Below, piece after piece: positions 18,150-28,813 of a stretch of DNA of 64,000 nucleotides. Each line of letters starts with the position of its first letter. The first letter of the stretch is position 1. Below the pieces are notes generated by a model that did not search any database, was not told the DNA's origin, and saw nothing but the letters and a program-made list of their open reading frames with translations. The position numbers were made by a program, and so were the translations under genes. This DNA comes from Chloroflexota bacterium (GTDB lineage: Bacteria > Chloroflexota > Anaerolineae > Aggregatilineales > Phototrophicaceae): positions 26,953-90,952 of the forward strand of contig WTGF01000053.1 of assembly GCA_011525385.1 (NCBI GenBank), written 5' to 3'.

Positions 18150-19186
18150 TGGACGGCTCACCAGAGGCGCGGAAGCAGGCGCAATCGATCATCGATGTGG
18201 ACAACTTGAGTGTGCATTTTCATGTTGACGAAGGCAGGCTTAAGGCAGTTGATCGCGTCAGCTTCACAATCGCCGAGCGGCAGATGTTCGGTCTTATCGG
18301 GGAAAGCGGTTGTGGCAAGACCGTGACAGCGCAGTCATTGATGCGTCTGGTACCAAGTCCGGGACAGATTGTCGGCGGCAGCATCAATTTTTTTGGCGAG
18401 CTGGGCGGGAAAACAGATCTGGTTCAGCTCGACAAATCAGGTTCGGAGATCCGCGCAATTCGCGGCAATGAGATCGCGATGGTCTTCCAAGAGCCGATGT
18501 CCAGCTTGTCGCCAATCCACAGTATCGGCAATCAACTCACCGAAGCGGTGAGGCTGCATGTCACGCGCAACAAGCGCGAAGCCTATGAGATCGCGTTGGA
18601 AATGCTTGATCTGGTCGGGATCCCCAATCCCATTCAGCGCATGGGGGAATACCCGCACCATTTTTCGGGCGGTATGCGCCAGCGAGTCATGATCGCCATG
18701 GCGCTTTCCTGCCGGCCGCGGCTGCTAATCGCTGACGAACCTACCACGGCCTTGGACGTTACAGTGCAAGCGCAGATACTCGATTTGATCGCGCAATCGC
18801 AAGCGCAATTCAATATGGCGGTCCTTTACATTACGCACGATTTGGGGATCATCGCGGAGATATGCGACAAAGTGGCGGTGATGTATTTGGGACAGATCGT
18901 CGAGCATGGTTCGGTGCGAGATATATTTCACAACCCTCTGCATCCCTATACACGCCGTTTGTTGGCGTCGACGCCGCGCATTGGGCAGCGGACGTCTCGC
19001 TTGCAGACGATTGAAGGGACCGTACCGACGCCAATTGATTTGCCCACTGCCTGCGGCTTTTGCGCGCGCTGTCCGGACCGCATAGAGGGAGCTTGTGATG
19101 TTGCCATGCCGGCGCTGGTGGAGATTGAAGACAATCACTTCGCGCGCTGTTTTCTGCATGACGAGCGACAGGAAGCCGTTCTATGA
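18149..19186 (+). CDS. ABC transporter ATP-binding protein, DppD/OppD family
   Basis: [17 protein letters not shown] Walker [15 protein letters not shown] signature, C-terminal oligopeptide ABC extension. TAATG overlap with upstream GH2. Confidence 0.93.
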   Translation: MDGSPEARKQAQSIIDVDNLSVHFHVDEGRLKAVDRVSFTIAERQMFGLIGESGCGKTVTAQSLMRLVPSPGQIVGGSINFFGELGGKTDLVQLDKSGSEIRAIRGNEIAMVFQEPMSSLSPIHSIGNQLTEAVRLHVTRNKREAYEIALEMLDLVGIPNPIQRMGEYPHHFSGGMRQRVMIAMALSCRPRLLIADEPTTALDVTVQAQILDLIAQSQAQFNMAVLYITHDLGIIAEICDKVAVMYLGQIVEHGSVRDIFHNPLHPYTRRLLASTPRIGQRTSRLQTIEGTVPTPIDLPTACGFCARCPDRIEGACDVAMPALVEIEDNHFARCFLHDERQEAVL

Positions 19187-20205
19187 GCGATGTGCCCATC
19201 TTAAAGGTGGAGGGACTGAAGAAATACTTCCCGGTAGAAAAGGGCTTCCTGCGACGCGTTGTCGGTCAGGTAAAGGCGGTCGACGATGTTAGTTTGGAGA
19301 TCGCGCCTGGCGAGACCCTGGGACTGGTAGGCGAGTCCGGTTCCGGGAAGACGACAGTTGGCCGCTGCATCTTGCGCGCGCTCAAACCGACGCAAGGTTC
19401 GATTCAATTTCAGATCGCTGAGGACCGGGTTGTCGACATGGCGCAGTTGAGCGACCGAGAATTGCGCGTCGTCCGACCACAGGCCAATATGATCTTCCAG
19501 GATCCTTTCTATTCGTTGGACCCACGCTGGACTATTCTGGATATCGTAGGTGAACCGCTTAAACTGGCAAATTTGGCAAGGGGCAAAGAACTGGAAGATC
19601 GTGTGGCGTATTTGATGGAGATTGTCGGCCTCGAGGCCAAGCACCTAAGACGCTATCCGCACGCATTCAGTGGCGGACAGCGTCAGCGCATCGGCGTGGC
19701 CAGGGCTCTTGCGACCAATCCCCGCCTTATTGTTGCGGACGAGCCGGTATCCGCGCTTGACGTTTCGACACAAGCCCAGATACTCAATTTGCTGCAGGAT
19801 TTACAACGAGAATTTGGCCTGTCATATCTGTTTATCGCTCACGACCTGAGTGTTGTCGAGCACATATCAGACAGAGTCGCGGTGATGTACGTGGGCAAGA
19901 TAGTCGAGGTTGCCAAACGCGACCAACTGTTTTTCTTCCCGAAACATCCCTATACCGAAGCCCTGCTGTCCGCTGTGCCGACCCCCGATCCTGATGTCGA
20001 GAAGGAACGCATTATTCTGCCTGGCGAAATCGCCAATCCGGCTGACCCGCCCTCAGGCTGCTATTTCCACCCGCGCTGCCGCTATGCAAAGGCGATCTGC
20101 CGCGACGAAGAACCGTCCTTGCGTGAAGTGTCCCCGGGACAGTGGACGTCTTGTCATTTCGCGGAGGAACTCAGCTTGGCCGGCGCTCCACAAGGGGCGA
20201 ACTAA
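19183..20205 (+). CDS. ABC transporter ATP-binding protein, DppF/OppF family
   Basis: [56 protein letters not shown] overlap with upstream gene. Confidence 0.93.
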   Translation: MSDVPILKVEGLKKYFPVEKGFLRRVVGQVKAVDDVSLEIAPGETLGLVGESGSGKTTVGRCILRALKPTQGSIQFQIAEDRVVDMAQLSDRELRVVRPQANMIFQDPFYSLDPRWTILDIVGEPLKLANLARGKELEDRVAYLMEIVGLEAKHLRRYPHAFSGGQRQRIGVARALATNPRLIVADEPVSALDVSTQAQILNLLQDLQREFGLSYLFIAHDLSVVEHISDRVAVMYVGKIVEVAKRDQLFFFPKHPYTEALLSAVPTPDPDVEKERIILPGEIANPADPPSGCYFHPRCRYAKAICRDEEPSLREVSPGQWTSCHFAEELSLAGAPQGAN

Positions 20206-20275
20206 GCGCGGGGCGCGCCGAGACGACAGCGCTTTTGGAAGTTCGTTTGGCTCTTCGGACTGGAGTAGCGGTCGA

Positions 20276-20321
20276 AAACAAGACGAGGGTGGCGAGGATT
20301 CGCGCCACCCTCGTCTTGTTT
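20276..20321. terminator. Bidirectional terminator between dppF-like gene and icd
   Basis: Perfect 19-bp stem AAACAAGACGAGGGTGGCG / CGCCACCCTCGTCTTGTTT with 8-nt loop at a convergent junction. Confidence 0.85.
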
Positions 20322-20325
20322 CAGA

Positions 20326-21582
20326 TTAGACGATATCCATGTTTTCGATGATGCGCGTTGCGAATTCGCTCGTGGCAACCTTGGTGGCATTCTCCATTTG
20401 GCGCGCGAAATCATAAGTGACGCAGCGCTGTTCGATCGTCTTTTCATAGGCTTTAGTTATCAGCGCAGCCGCCTCAAACCAGTTCAGATGTTCCAACATC
20501 ATTACGCCACTGAAGAGCAGCGAACCCGGATTGACCATATCTTTGTTGGTGTATTTCGGCGCGGTGCCGTGGGTGGCCTCGAATAGGGCGATCTCGTCGC
20601 CGATATTGGCGCCGGGAGCGATGCCGACCCCACCGACTTCGGCCGCAAGCGCGTCACTGAGGTAGTCGCCGTTGAGATTGGTCGTGGCGATGACATCGTG
20701 CTCGCGGGGGCGCAACAGCATCTTCTGGAACATGATATCGGCGATGGTGTCCTGGATCAGAATCTTGCCGTCGGGCACCTGTCCATCGTGTTTGTCGGCC
20801 ACCTCGTCCCAGGAGATTGTTTCTTGGGGGAATTCCTCGCGAGCCAACTCGTAGCCCCACTTTTGAAATGCGCCTTCCGTGAACTTCTGGATATTGCCTT
20901 TGTGAACCAGTGTTACGCTGCTGCGGCGGCGCTCGATGGCGTATTGAATGGCAGCGCGTATCAAGCGTTTGCTGCCGAAGGGACTGATCGGCTTAATGCC
21001 CAGACCGGCATCAGGGAAAAAGTTCGTGGCCCCCAATTCGTTCTTGAGAAAGTCCGCTAACTTCTTGTTCTCCTCAGAGCCGGATTCGTATTCGATACCC
21101 GCGTAGGTATCTTCGGTATTCTCGCGAAAGATGACCACATCGACGTCTTCCGGATGTCTTAAGGGACTGGGTACGCCACTGAACCAACGTACCGGGCGCA
21201 CACAACTATACAGGTCAAGCACTTGGCGCAAGGTGACGTTTAGACTGCGAAAACCACCTCCGACGGGCGTCGTTAAAGGACCCTTGATACCGATCTTGTA
21301 TTCGCGAAAAGCATCGAAGGTCTCTTCTGGCATGTAATTGCCGCCGTAGACACCGGCCGCTTTCTCGCCAGCGTAGACTTCCATCCAGGAGACTGCTTTG
21401 CTGCCACTGTATGCTTTATTAACTGCCGCGTCCCAGATGCGTTTGCTGGCGGTCATAATGTCGTAACCGATGCCATCACCTTCAATGAACAGCAGAATCG
21501 GATTGTCCGGAACATTCATTCTGCCATTGGAAAATGTGATCTTGTCGCCGGTGGCTGGCGCAGATATTCGCTCGTAAGCCAT
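20326..21582 (-). CDS. icd: NADP-type isocitrate dehydrogenase
   Basis: [57 protein letters not shown]. The K-Y and Y/R positions match NADP-type ICDs. Confidence 0.95.
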   Translation of the reverse strand: MAYERISAPATGDKITFSNGRMNVPDNPILLFIEGDGIGYDIMTASKRIWDAAVNKAYSGSKAVSWMEVYAGEKAAGVYGGNYMPEETFDAFREYKIGIKGPLTTPVGGGFRSLNVTLRQVLDLYSCVRPVRWFSGVPSPLRHPEDVDVVIFRENTEDTYAGIEYESGSEENKKLADFLKNELGATNFFPDAGLGIKPISPFGSKRLIRAAIQYAIERRRSSVTLVHKGNIQKFTEGAFQKWGYELAREEFPQETISWDEVADKHDGQVPDGKILIQDTIADIMFQKMLLRPREHDVIATTNLNGDYLSDALAAEVGGVGIAPGANIGDEIALFEATHGTAPKYTNKDMVNPGSLLFSGVMMLEHLNWFEAAALITKAYEKTIEQRCVTYDFARQMENATKVATSEFATRIIENMDIV

Positions 21583-21981
21583 CTTTCAAAGGTCTCCTTT
21601 TCGTTTGGCTCGATCAGTCTAATCGCGCGATTATATCACAGAATGAGGGCGCTTGAATCGGTCTGTTAGGTCCAAGTGCGCTAATGCCAATTTACCAAGA
21701 CGCCCCCGGCGACATTTCGCTATCACTTTGGTGGCGCGCGCCGACTGATCATTGTGTGCAGAGCACCCTTTGCCGAAGGTCAAGATAGCGGTCTACAGCT
21801 AGAAAACCAAATCAGTGGTTAAACGGATGGATATTATCCACCAATGGATCGAAAGCGTTGCGAGCAGGTGTCATCGCTAATCAGCCCTGAGATACCTTGA
21901 TGAAATCGCCCTTTGTTTATTCACGCCGCAAGAGCATAATCTTGAAATAGAATGCATCAGGCTGGTCCGAGGCTAACATAG

Positions 21982-22908
21982 ATGCACATCGTTTTGCTTT
22001 GTGCGACAAATCGCGGATATCGCTTTGCCGAAGCACTGTTTGATATTGGGCAGGGTCATCGCTTCACTGTCTTCAGTTTCCAAGAGACGGCTTGGGAACC
22101 GCGGTATTTCGCCGAGATCAAGCGGCTGGTACTTGAACGCGGTCATGAATTCAATGAAGCGCGATACGTTGCGCAATCAAAATGGGACGGCTTTTGGGCA
22201 AATGATTCGGTCGACTTGATTCTCATGGTAAGCTGGCGATACTTGGTGCCGGCGAGCGTTTTTCAGCGTGCCCGGCTAGGCGCATATGTGTTTCACGACT
22301 CGCTTTTGCCCAAATACCGTGGCTTTGCGCCCACTGTTTGGGCAATTAGAAACGGCGAAAAAGAATTAGGCGTTACGCTTTTCCAAGCCGTGGAAGCCGT
22401 TGACGCCGGCGACATAGTTGATCAGCGCCTGGTTGTGATTGGGGCCTGCGATTCTGTCGCCGACGTGATGAAGCGCATAACGACTACCTACCTAGATATC
22501 GTTAGAGACAATTTTTCCAGTCTTCTTAGCGGAGACTTTGAGAAAAGGCCGCAAAACCACGAAGAGGCCACATATACATGTAAATGGACGCCAGAGGACG
22601 GTCTGATTGATTGGAACGATACCGCACAAGCAGTCTTCGACCTGATCCGCGCGACGAGCAGGCCTTATCCCGGCGCATTCACATATTTGAACAATCGAAA
22701 ACTTACGGTTTGGTCGGCTGAATTGCCAGCTTCGCCGCGTCAGTATGTCTCGTCAGCGCCGGGTCGTGTGGTTGAGATACGGCACGATGTTGGAAGTCTG
22801 GTGTTGACGGGTGAAGGGTGCATTCTGTTAAAGACAGTCCAGTTTGAGGGTGAGCCGGTCATGAACGCATCCGAGGCGCTCAATTCGCTTTCGCAGACGC
22901 TCGGCTAA
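21982..22908 (+). CDS. Formyltransferase-family protein (ArnA N-domain / Fmt-like), sugar N-formyltransferase candidate
   Basis: HDSLLPKYRGFAPTVWAIRNGEKELGVTLFQAVEAVDAGDIVDQ; C-terminal ATSRPYPGAFTYLNNRKLTVW. Confidence 0.8.
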   Translation: MHIVLLCATNRGYRFAEALFDIGQGHRFTVFSFQETAWEPRYFAEIKRLVLERGHEFNEARYVAQSKWDGFWANDSVDLILMVSWRYLVPASVFQRARLGAYVFHDSLLPKYRGFAPTVWAIRNGEKELGVTLFQAVEAVDAGDIVDQRLVVIGACDSVADVMKRITTTYLDIVRDNFSSLLSGDFEKRPQNHEEATYTCKWTPEDGLIDWNDTAQAVFDLIRATSRPYPGAFTYLNNRKLTVWSAELPASPRQYVSSAPGRVVEIRHDVGSLVLTGEGCILLKTVQFEGEPVMNASEALNSLSQTLG

Positions 22909-22916
22909 AGGTACTA

Positions 22917-23861
22917 ATGATGCCTTCTGTATCCGTGGTGATTCCGGTCTTCCGCAGCGAGAAGAGCATTGCTTTGGTTGTCCGGGAGTTAGCCGATGCG
23001 CTTCCACAGGTGACTAATTGTTATGAAGTTATATTGGTTGAAGACAATGGAGACGACGAAAGTTGGCTGGTAATAGAGTCTTTGGCGGGGGAATTCGAAT
23101 GGGTGCGCGGTTTTAGGCTGATGCGGAATTACGGGCAACACAGCGCGCTGTTATGTGGCATCCGAGCGGCGAATTTCGAAACAATTGTGACGATGGACGA
23201 CGACTTGCAGCATCCGGTTGACAAAGTCCCGAGCTTAATAGAGTTACTGAGCGAAGGCTACGACGTCGCATACGGGACGCCGCAACGACAGCGGCATAGT
23301 CTATTGCGTAATCTGGCTTCTATTCTAACCAAGTGGGTCTTGCAGGGAGCGATGGGCGCGGAAACGGCGCGAAGCATTAGCGCTTTCCGCGCATTCCGTA
23401 CCAGCTTGCGCGACTCATTTGCCAATTACAACGGTCCCCTGGTCAATATCGATGTCTTACTGACTTGGGGAACAACGCGTTTCATAGCCATTCCAACGCC
23501 TCATGCTCCAAGAACATTAGGCAAATCGAACTACTCGTTTGGCAAACTTATCACTCATACTTTCAATTTGGTGACTGGCTTCAGCACCCTTCCGTTGCGT
23601 TTTGCCAGCGCGATAGGCTTGCTTCTGACCTTATTTGGACTCATAATCCTCACATATATATTGCTGAGTCAGATTTTGGCTTTCCAGTTTGAGGTGCCCG
23701 GCTTTACGTTTATAGTCTCGCTGATATCGATTTTTGCCGGGGCGCAGATGTTTACCTTGGGTATCATTGGTGAATACCTGGCGCGAATGCACTTGCGCAT
23801 CATGGACAAACCGGCGTACGTAGTTAGACAGTCAACGGAAGACAAGGAATCCGTTCAATAG
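22917..23861 (+). CDS. ArnC/DPM1-like GT2 glycosyltransferase with C-terminal TM pair
   Basis: SVVIPVFRSEKSIALVVRELADAL...TMDDDLQHPVDKVP; two C-terminal TM helices and GIIGEYLARMHLR. Confidence 0.88.
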   Translation: MMPSVSVVIPVFRSEKSIALVVRELADALPQVTNCYEVILVEDNGDDESWLVIESLAGEFEWVRGFRLMRNYGQHSALLCGIRAANFETIVTMDDDLQHPVDKVPSLIELLSEGYDVAYGTPQRQRHSLLRNLASILTKWVLQGAMGAETARSISAFRAFRTSLRDSFANYNGPLVNIDVLLTWGTTRFIAIPTPHAPRTLGKSNYSFGKLITHTFNLVTGFSTLPLRFASAIGLLLTLFGLIILTYILLSQILAFQFEVPGFTFIVSLISIFAGAQMFTLGIIGEYLARMHLRIMDKPAYVVRQSTEDKESVQ

Positions 23862-24604
23862 TGAAAAACCAGCTTGTCAGATTCTTGCCCTGGGATACAA
23901 GTCACTTCGGACATCGCATCGGTCGAGCCAACATCCACTGCCTGGACGAAGAATCCTATCAACTGCTGAGGGATTCCTGCAAGAAAGTGGAAATAGACTG
24001 TCTTTACTTTCTTGCGGATGCCAGCGATCAAGCATCCATACTGGAACTACAGCGTCACGGCTTCATCTTCGTTGATATTCGTACCACTTTAGAACGAAAG
24101 GTTCCTGACTCGCCGACGCCGCGATCTGATAGAAACGCAATCATTCGGTCGTCTAGTGCCGGTGATTTGGAGGCCTTGGCGGCAATCGCCCGGGACAGCT
24201 TTACGTCGACGCGGTTTTTCGCCGATCCCTTTCTGAACAATGAAAAATCCTCTACTATGTACCAGATCTGGCTCAGCAAGAGCGTTACCTCGGATTACGC
24301 TGATCGGGTGGTAGTGGCCGAAGTCAATCAAAAAAGCGTCGGTTTCGTAACTTGTCACCTGGACAGAGTTTCGAGTGAGGGAAAGATAGGTTTAGTTGCT
24401 TTGGCGATGTCAGCGCAGGGAAAAGGCCTTTCGCAGGCGATGATACGGCATGCTCTTGCGTGGTTTCGAGACCAAGGAATGAAGCGCGCAAGCGTTGTAA
24501 CCCAGGGACGCAATATCGCGGCGCAACGGCTGTATCAGCGTTGCGGTTTCGTGACGCGGTCGACGGAGTTGTGGTATCACAAATGGTTCCGGCATATGCC
24601 GTGA
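23861..24604 (+). CDS. GNAT N-acetyltransferase, WecD-like
   Basis: LPWDTSHFGHRIGR N-terminus; GNAT core LVALAMSAQGKGLSQAMIRHALAWFRDQG; GTG start. Confidence 0.8.
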   Translation: MKNQLVRFLPWDTSHFGHRIGRANIHCLDEESYQLLRDSCKKVEIDCLYFLADASDQASILELQRHGFIFVDIRTTLERKVPDSPTPRSDRNAIIRSSSAGDLEALAAIARDSFTSTRFFADPFLNNEKSSTMYQIWLSKSVTSDYADRVVVAEVNQKSVGFVTCHLDRVSSEGKIGLVALAMSAQGKGLSQAMIRHALAWFRDQGMKRASVVTQGRNIAAQRLYQRCGFVTRSTELWYHKWFRHMP

Positions 24605-24645
24605 AAACACGCAGTCGTTCGGGAAACTGAAGAATTCGCAGATCT

Positions 24646-25791
24646 ATGGCAAATTATCGCATCCCCTTCAACAAGCCGACTTTTCTTGGTCACGAACCGG
24701 AATACATTGCGGATAGTCTTTCTTTGTCGCATATATCCGGCGACGGGGCATATTCGCAAAAATGCCATTCCTATCTTGAGCAGCGCCTCGGGGTGGCTCG
24801 CGCCTTGTTAACAACATCGTGTACGCACGCGCTGGAAATGTCCGCCTTTTTATTGGATATTGAGCCGGGCGATGAAGTTATCGTGCCGTCCTTCACGTTT
24901 GTTTCCAGCATCAACGCCTTTGTGCTGCGGGGCGCGACGCCGGTCTTTGCCGATATACGGCCGGATACGCTGAATATCGATGAAAGACAGTTGCCGGGCT
25001 TGATATCCGACCGTACACGCGCCATCGTTCTGGTGCACTATGCCGGTGTTGCCTGCGAAATGGATGAGATTATGGCGATAGCGCGCGAAAATGGCATAGC
25101 TGTTGTCGAGGATAACGCTCACGCCTTGTTCGCGCGCTACAAAGGACGTTATCTAGGCACCTTTGGCGAGCTGGCCACGCAGAGTTTCCACGAGACCAAG
25201 AACTTCACATGCGGAGAGGGCGGGGCTTTGCTTATCAACGATCATGAGATGATCGACAGAGCCGAGATAATCCGCGAGAAAGGCACCAATCGCAGCCGGT
25301 TTTTCCGTGGACAGATAGACAAATACACTTGGGTTGACGTCGGCTCGAGCTATTTGCCCTCGGACTTGCTAGCCGCTCATCTATGGGCGCAGTTGGAACT
25401 CGCCGACCAAGTGCAGGCGCGGCGAAGGGATATATGGGAGTATTATCAGTTGCATCTGGAGGAATGGGCGGCTAGGCACGGTGTCGGGCTGCCGACGATT
25501 CCGGCTCACGTCGAACAAGCCTACCACATGTATTACCTGATACTGCCATCGTTAGAGTGTCGAACGGCGCTAATAAACCACCTCAAGAGCCGGAGCATTC
25601 TCAGCGTGTTCCACTATCTTCCGCTCCATTTATCGAACATGGGCAAACAGTTTGAGGGCAAAGGGGGCGACTGTCCAGTGACCGAAGACATCGCCGACAG
25701 ATTGCTTCGATTGCCCTTCTACCATTCGTTGACGCGTGAGGAACAAGATGAAGTCCTCGCGGGACTGTTCGCCTTTGAAGAATGGGAATAG
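24646..25791 (+). CDS. DegT/DnrJ/EryC1 aminotransferase, dTDP-4-amino-4,6-dideoxygalactose transaminase-like
   Basis: IPFNKPTFLGHEPEYI...SCTHALEMSAFLLDIEPGDEVIVPSFTFVSSINAF; SFHETKNFTCGEGGAL (PLP lysine). Confidence 0.9.
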   Translation: MANYRIPFNKPTFLGHEPEYIADSLSLSHISGDGAYSQKCHSYLEQRLGVARALLTTSCTHALEMSAFLLDIEPGDEVIVPSFTFVSSINAFVLRGATPVFADIRPDTLNIDERQLPGLISDRTRAIVLVHYAGVACEMDEIMAIARENGIAVVEDNAHALFARYKGRYLGTFGELATQSFHETKNFTCGEGGALLINDHEMIDRAEIIREKGTNRSRFFRGQIDKYTWVDVGSSYLPSDLLAAHLWAQLELADQVQARRRDIWEYYQLHLEEWAARHGVGLPTIPAHVEQAYHMYYLILPSLECRTALINHLKSRSILSVFHYLPLHLSNMGKQFEGKGGDCPVTEDIADRLLRLPFYHSLTREEQDEVLAGLFAFEEWE

Positions 25792-26094
25792 AAGTTTCAT
25801 TTGCTTGCCGCGGCCATGCGCAATGGCGCCAGCAAACGAAGTAGTCGGGAATCAGCGCTCTTTATCCCCGCGTTGTAGAAGCCGGCAATGTATGGAATAA
25901 TACCTAGGCGTTTGCGTAAACGCCGAAGTCCAGGACCTGATCATGCCTAGTCGAGAGGCATGCGCATGTAAAGTTTATAGCTAGAATGGCTGCTGGAGGA
26001 AAGCATCGAGATAAACATTCGCATAACCAGGTAATTCAGCTTAACCCGCAACGGCATTCGTTGACGGGCATTTATACATTGGAGAGAACCCCAC

Positions 26095-27753
26095 ATGGCT
26101 ACAGAATCAAGTTTCAAAATCACTCCCATTGGAGGTTTGGGAGAAATCGGCAAGAACATGACCTTGTTCGAAATGAACGGGGACGGATTCCTGATCGATT
26201 GCGGCATCATGTTCCCGGCGAACGACATGCACGGCGTCGACTACATCATCCCTGATTTTCGCTGGCTTGAAGAGCGCGATGACATCGTATTGCACGGCTG
26301 CTGCTTCACACACGGGCACGAAGACCATATCGGCGCCGTCCAGCATTTGGTGCAGTCCTTTCCGGATTTGCCACTTTTTGCCACGCCTTTGACCCGGGGA
26401 TTGCTGCAAGTCAAACTCAAGAACGCGCGCTTGTTAAAGAAAACCGATCTGCGCTCGTTTAACGCGGGCGACGTACTGCGCATCGGGCCTTTCAAATTGC
26501 ATAGCTTTCACGTTTGCCACAGCATACCTGATTGCGTCGGCTACGGCATCGAGACAGCGCTCGGTATGGTCGTACATACGGGAGACTACAAATTCGACAA
26601 CACGCCGGTTCACGGCAGGAAGACGGATTATGCCCGCCTTGCCAGCTTCGCTCGCAGAGGTATAACGTTATTGTTGGCGGATAGCACCAATGCCGACAAA
26701 TCCGGATGGACAGAGTCGGAAGCGGTGATTGGGGAGGCCCTCGACCGCGTATTCCGCAATGCCAGGGGAAGAATCATGGTTGCGACCTTCGCTTCGTTGA
26801 TCTCGCGCGTGCAGCAGGTCGTTAATGCCGCGCGAATTCATAAAAGGAAAGTCTGCATAACCGGGTATACCATGTCGGAATATGCCAAGATCGCCCGCAA
26901 GCTCGGTTATCTTGATGCTGACGGCGATATTCTGGTTGACATTGGCCGGGCACAAACTTTGCCGCCGCATAAAGTCGTTTTCATGGTCACCGGCTCGCAA
27001 GGCGAACCATCTGCCGTCCTTGGCAAACTGGCGGCCGGGCGCCATCGTCAACTGGATATTCGCGAGGGCGATACGATTATCTTGTCGTCTCATCCGATTC
27101 CAGGCAATGAAGAAATGGTGTATCGCACCATCAATCGGCTGATCGAGCGCGGCGCTGACGTCATCTATGACGCGATCGAAGCGGTGCACGTATCGGGACA
27201 CGCCTGCCAGGAGGAGATGCGTCTGATGTTGAATCTGACGCAGCCGAAGTATCTGGTTCCCGTACATGGCGAGATCCGACACTTGCATCTTCACGCGAAA
27301 TTGGCTCGCGAAAACGGTATCGCCCCGGATAACGTGATTACCATCGAAAACGGCACCACAATTGAGTTGTCCAAAAACGGAATCGCAATCGGCGAGCGAA
27401 TGCCGGGCGGATATGTGTTCGTTGACGGAAGCGGGGTGGGCGATGTGGGACCCGCTGTTATTCGTGACCGGGAGATACTGGCGCGCGATGGCTTCATGCT
27501 GGTAAGCATCAATATCGACCAAGTCACAGGAAAACTCGTTGACGAGCCGAGGATCATTTCTCGCGGCTTCGTTTATCTCAAGGATGCCGAGGACTTTTTG
27601 GAGCAAATTCGCGAGAATGTGACGGCAGTTGTCAATGGCAGTCACAATGCCAACGGGAATCGACGGCACCTGGTCGAGGACAGTCTGGGAAAACTGATCT
27701 ACAGCGAGACTAAGCGCCGCCCCATGATTTTCAGCATTGTCAACGAGATCTAG
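26095..27753 (+). CDS. rnj: Ribonuclease J
   Basis: FTHGHEDHIGAVQHL metallo-beta-lactamase motif; beta-CASP VTGSQGEPSAVLGKLA; PVHGEIRHLHLHAKLA. Confidence 0.93.
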   Translation: MATESSFKITPIGGLGEIGKNMTLFEMNGDGFLIDCGIMFPANDMHGVDYIIPDFRWLEERDDIVLHGCCFTHGHEDHIGAVQHLVQSFPDLPLFATPLTRGLLQVKLKNARLLKKTDLRSFNAGDVLRIGPFKLHSFHVCHSIPDCVGYGIETALGMVVHTGDYKFDNTPVHGRKTDYARLASFARRGITLLLADSTNADKSGWTESEAVIGEALDRVFRNARGRIMVATFASLISRVQQVVNAARIHKRKVCITGYTMSEYAKIARKLGYLDADGDILVDIGRAQTLPPHKVVFMVTGSQGEPSAVLGKLAAGRHRQLDIREGDTIILSSHPIPGNEEMVYRTINRLIERGADVIYDAIEAVHVSGHACQEEMRLMLNLTQPKYLVPVHGEIRHLHLHAKLARENGIAPDNVITIENGTTIELSKNGIAIGERMPGGYVFVDGSGVGDVGPAVIRDREILARDGFMLVSINIDQVTGKLVDEPRIISRGFVYLKDAEDFLEQIRENVTAVVNGSHNANGNRRHLVEDSLGKLIYSETKRRPMIFSIVNEI

Positions 27754-27770
27754 GACATTTCCCCAGTCTC

Positions 27771-27864
27771 TTATTTGACAAACCCCGTTGCTCATACAAG
27801 GAGGAGGTTTGTTATTTTGTGTGAGTGCGGCAGATTTTTCCGCCGGTTACGCGCCGAGCGGCTG
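27771..27864 (+). repeat. Family B repeat, copy B2
   Basis: TTATTTGACAAACCCCGTTGCTCATACAAGGAGGAGGTTTGTTATTTTGTGTGAGTGCGGCAGATTTTTCCGCCGGTTACGCGCCGAGCGGCTG. Confidence 0.82.
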
Positions 27865-27992
27865 TTGAAATTCCAGGGCCCCGCGTCGGTTTTCGTTTCG
27901 ACAAACCGACGCGCTGAAAGATCCCGATGCAACCAAGCAACCTGAGCGCCGTATTCGATGAGTAGCAGACAGATTCTGGAGAGCGCTCACCT

Positions 27993-28685
27993 ATGCCACA
28001 GCCGGTAATAAGAGCTAGCAACATCACGCGAAATCTCAAATTGGGCAGCCACTTCGTTCATGCGCTGCGCGGGGTCAATTTGGAGATACTGCCTAAAGAA
28101 ATGGTGGGTATCATAGGGCCGTCGGGAAGTGGCAAGAGCACGCTTCTAGGAATCATCGGCGGCTTGGACAGCCCGACTGACGGCAGGATCGAAATAGATG
28201 GCGTCGACATCACGCGGATGAGCGAGAATCAACTGACGGATATTCGAAACCGCAAGATCGGGTTTATCTTTCAGTTCTTCAACCTGATCCCCACTTTGAC
28301 CGCGCTGGAGAACGTCGCGCTGCCGATTGAATTCGCCCAGGTACCCCGGCACAAACCCAATCGCCGCGCAATGGAGTTACTCGAAATGCTCGGTCTGGAT
28401 GACCGGTTTCATCATCGGCCGAACGAGCTCAGCGGTGGCCAGCAACAGCGAGTGGCCATAGCCAGAGCCCTGGCAAATGACCCACCGATACTGCTGGCAG
28501 ACGAACCTACGGGCAATCTGGATACAGTTTCCGGGGACACCGTGATGGAAGCCTTAAACAGGATCCGCGATGAAAAGGGGACTACGGTGGTTCTGGTCAC
28601 GCATGATCGCTCCTTGGCGTCACAGATGGATCGCGTGTTGACGCTTGTCGACGGCGTCATAGTGGACGGCGTGCCTGTACCGTAG
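27993..28685 (+). CDS. ABC transporter ATP-binding protein, LolD/MacB type, no permease adjacent
   Basis: GPSGSGKSTLLGIIGGLDSPTDGRIEIDGVDITRM; LSGGQQQRVAIARALANDPPILLADEPTGNLD. Confidence 0.9.
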   Translation: MPQPVIRASNITRNLKLGSHFVHALRGVNLEILPKEMVGIIGPSGSGKSTLLGIIGGLDSPTDGRIEIDGVDITRMSENQLTDIRNRKIGFIFQFFNLIPTLTALENVALPIEFAQVPRHKPNRRAMELLEMLGLDDRFHHRPNELSGGQQQRVAIARALANDPPILLADEPTGNLDTVSGDTVMEALNRIRDEKGTTVVLVTHDRSLASQMDRVLTLVDGVIVDGVPVP

Positions 28686-28813
28686 AACGTCGCTTGCCAT
28701 AATCTCGTTGTATTCGCGATCTTGCAGCCAGGGAGATCAGCGGTTTTTCATGACGACCGCCGCAAGATATAATCTATGGTAGCGAAGTCGGTTCGCCAGC
28801 AAAAGGAATCGCC

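Noticed and set aside
25907-25924. Hairpin GGCGTTT-GCGT-AAACGCC upstream of rnj
   Set aside because: Perfect 7-bp stem but no T-run and no recognisable riboswitch/leader context; too weak to call.
25986-26255. 89-aa + strand ORF before RNase J
   Set aside because: Out-of-frame overlap with the rnj start; composition does not suggest a real protein.
26668-27795. 375-aa - strand ORF
   Set aside because: Antisense to ribonuclease J, which has unmistakable catalytic motifs.
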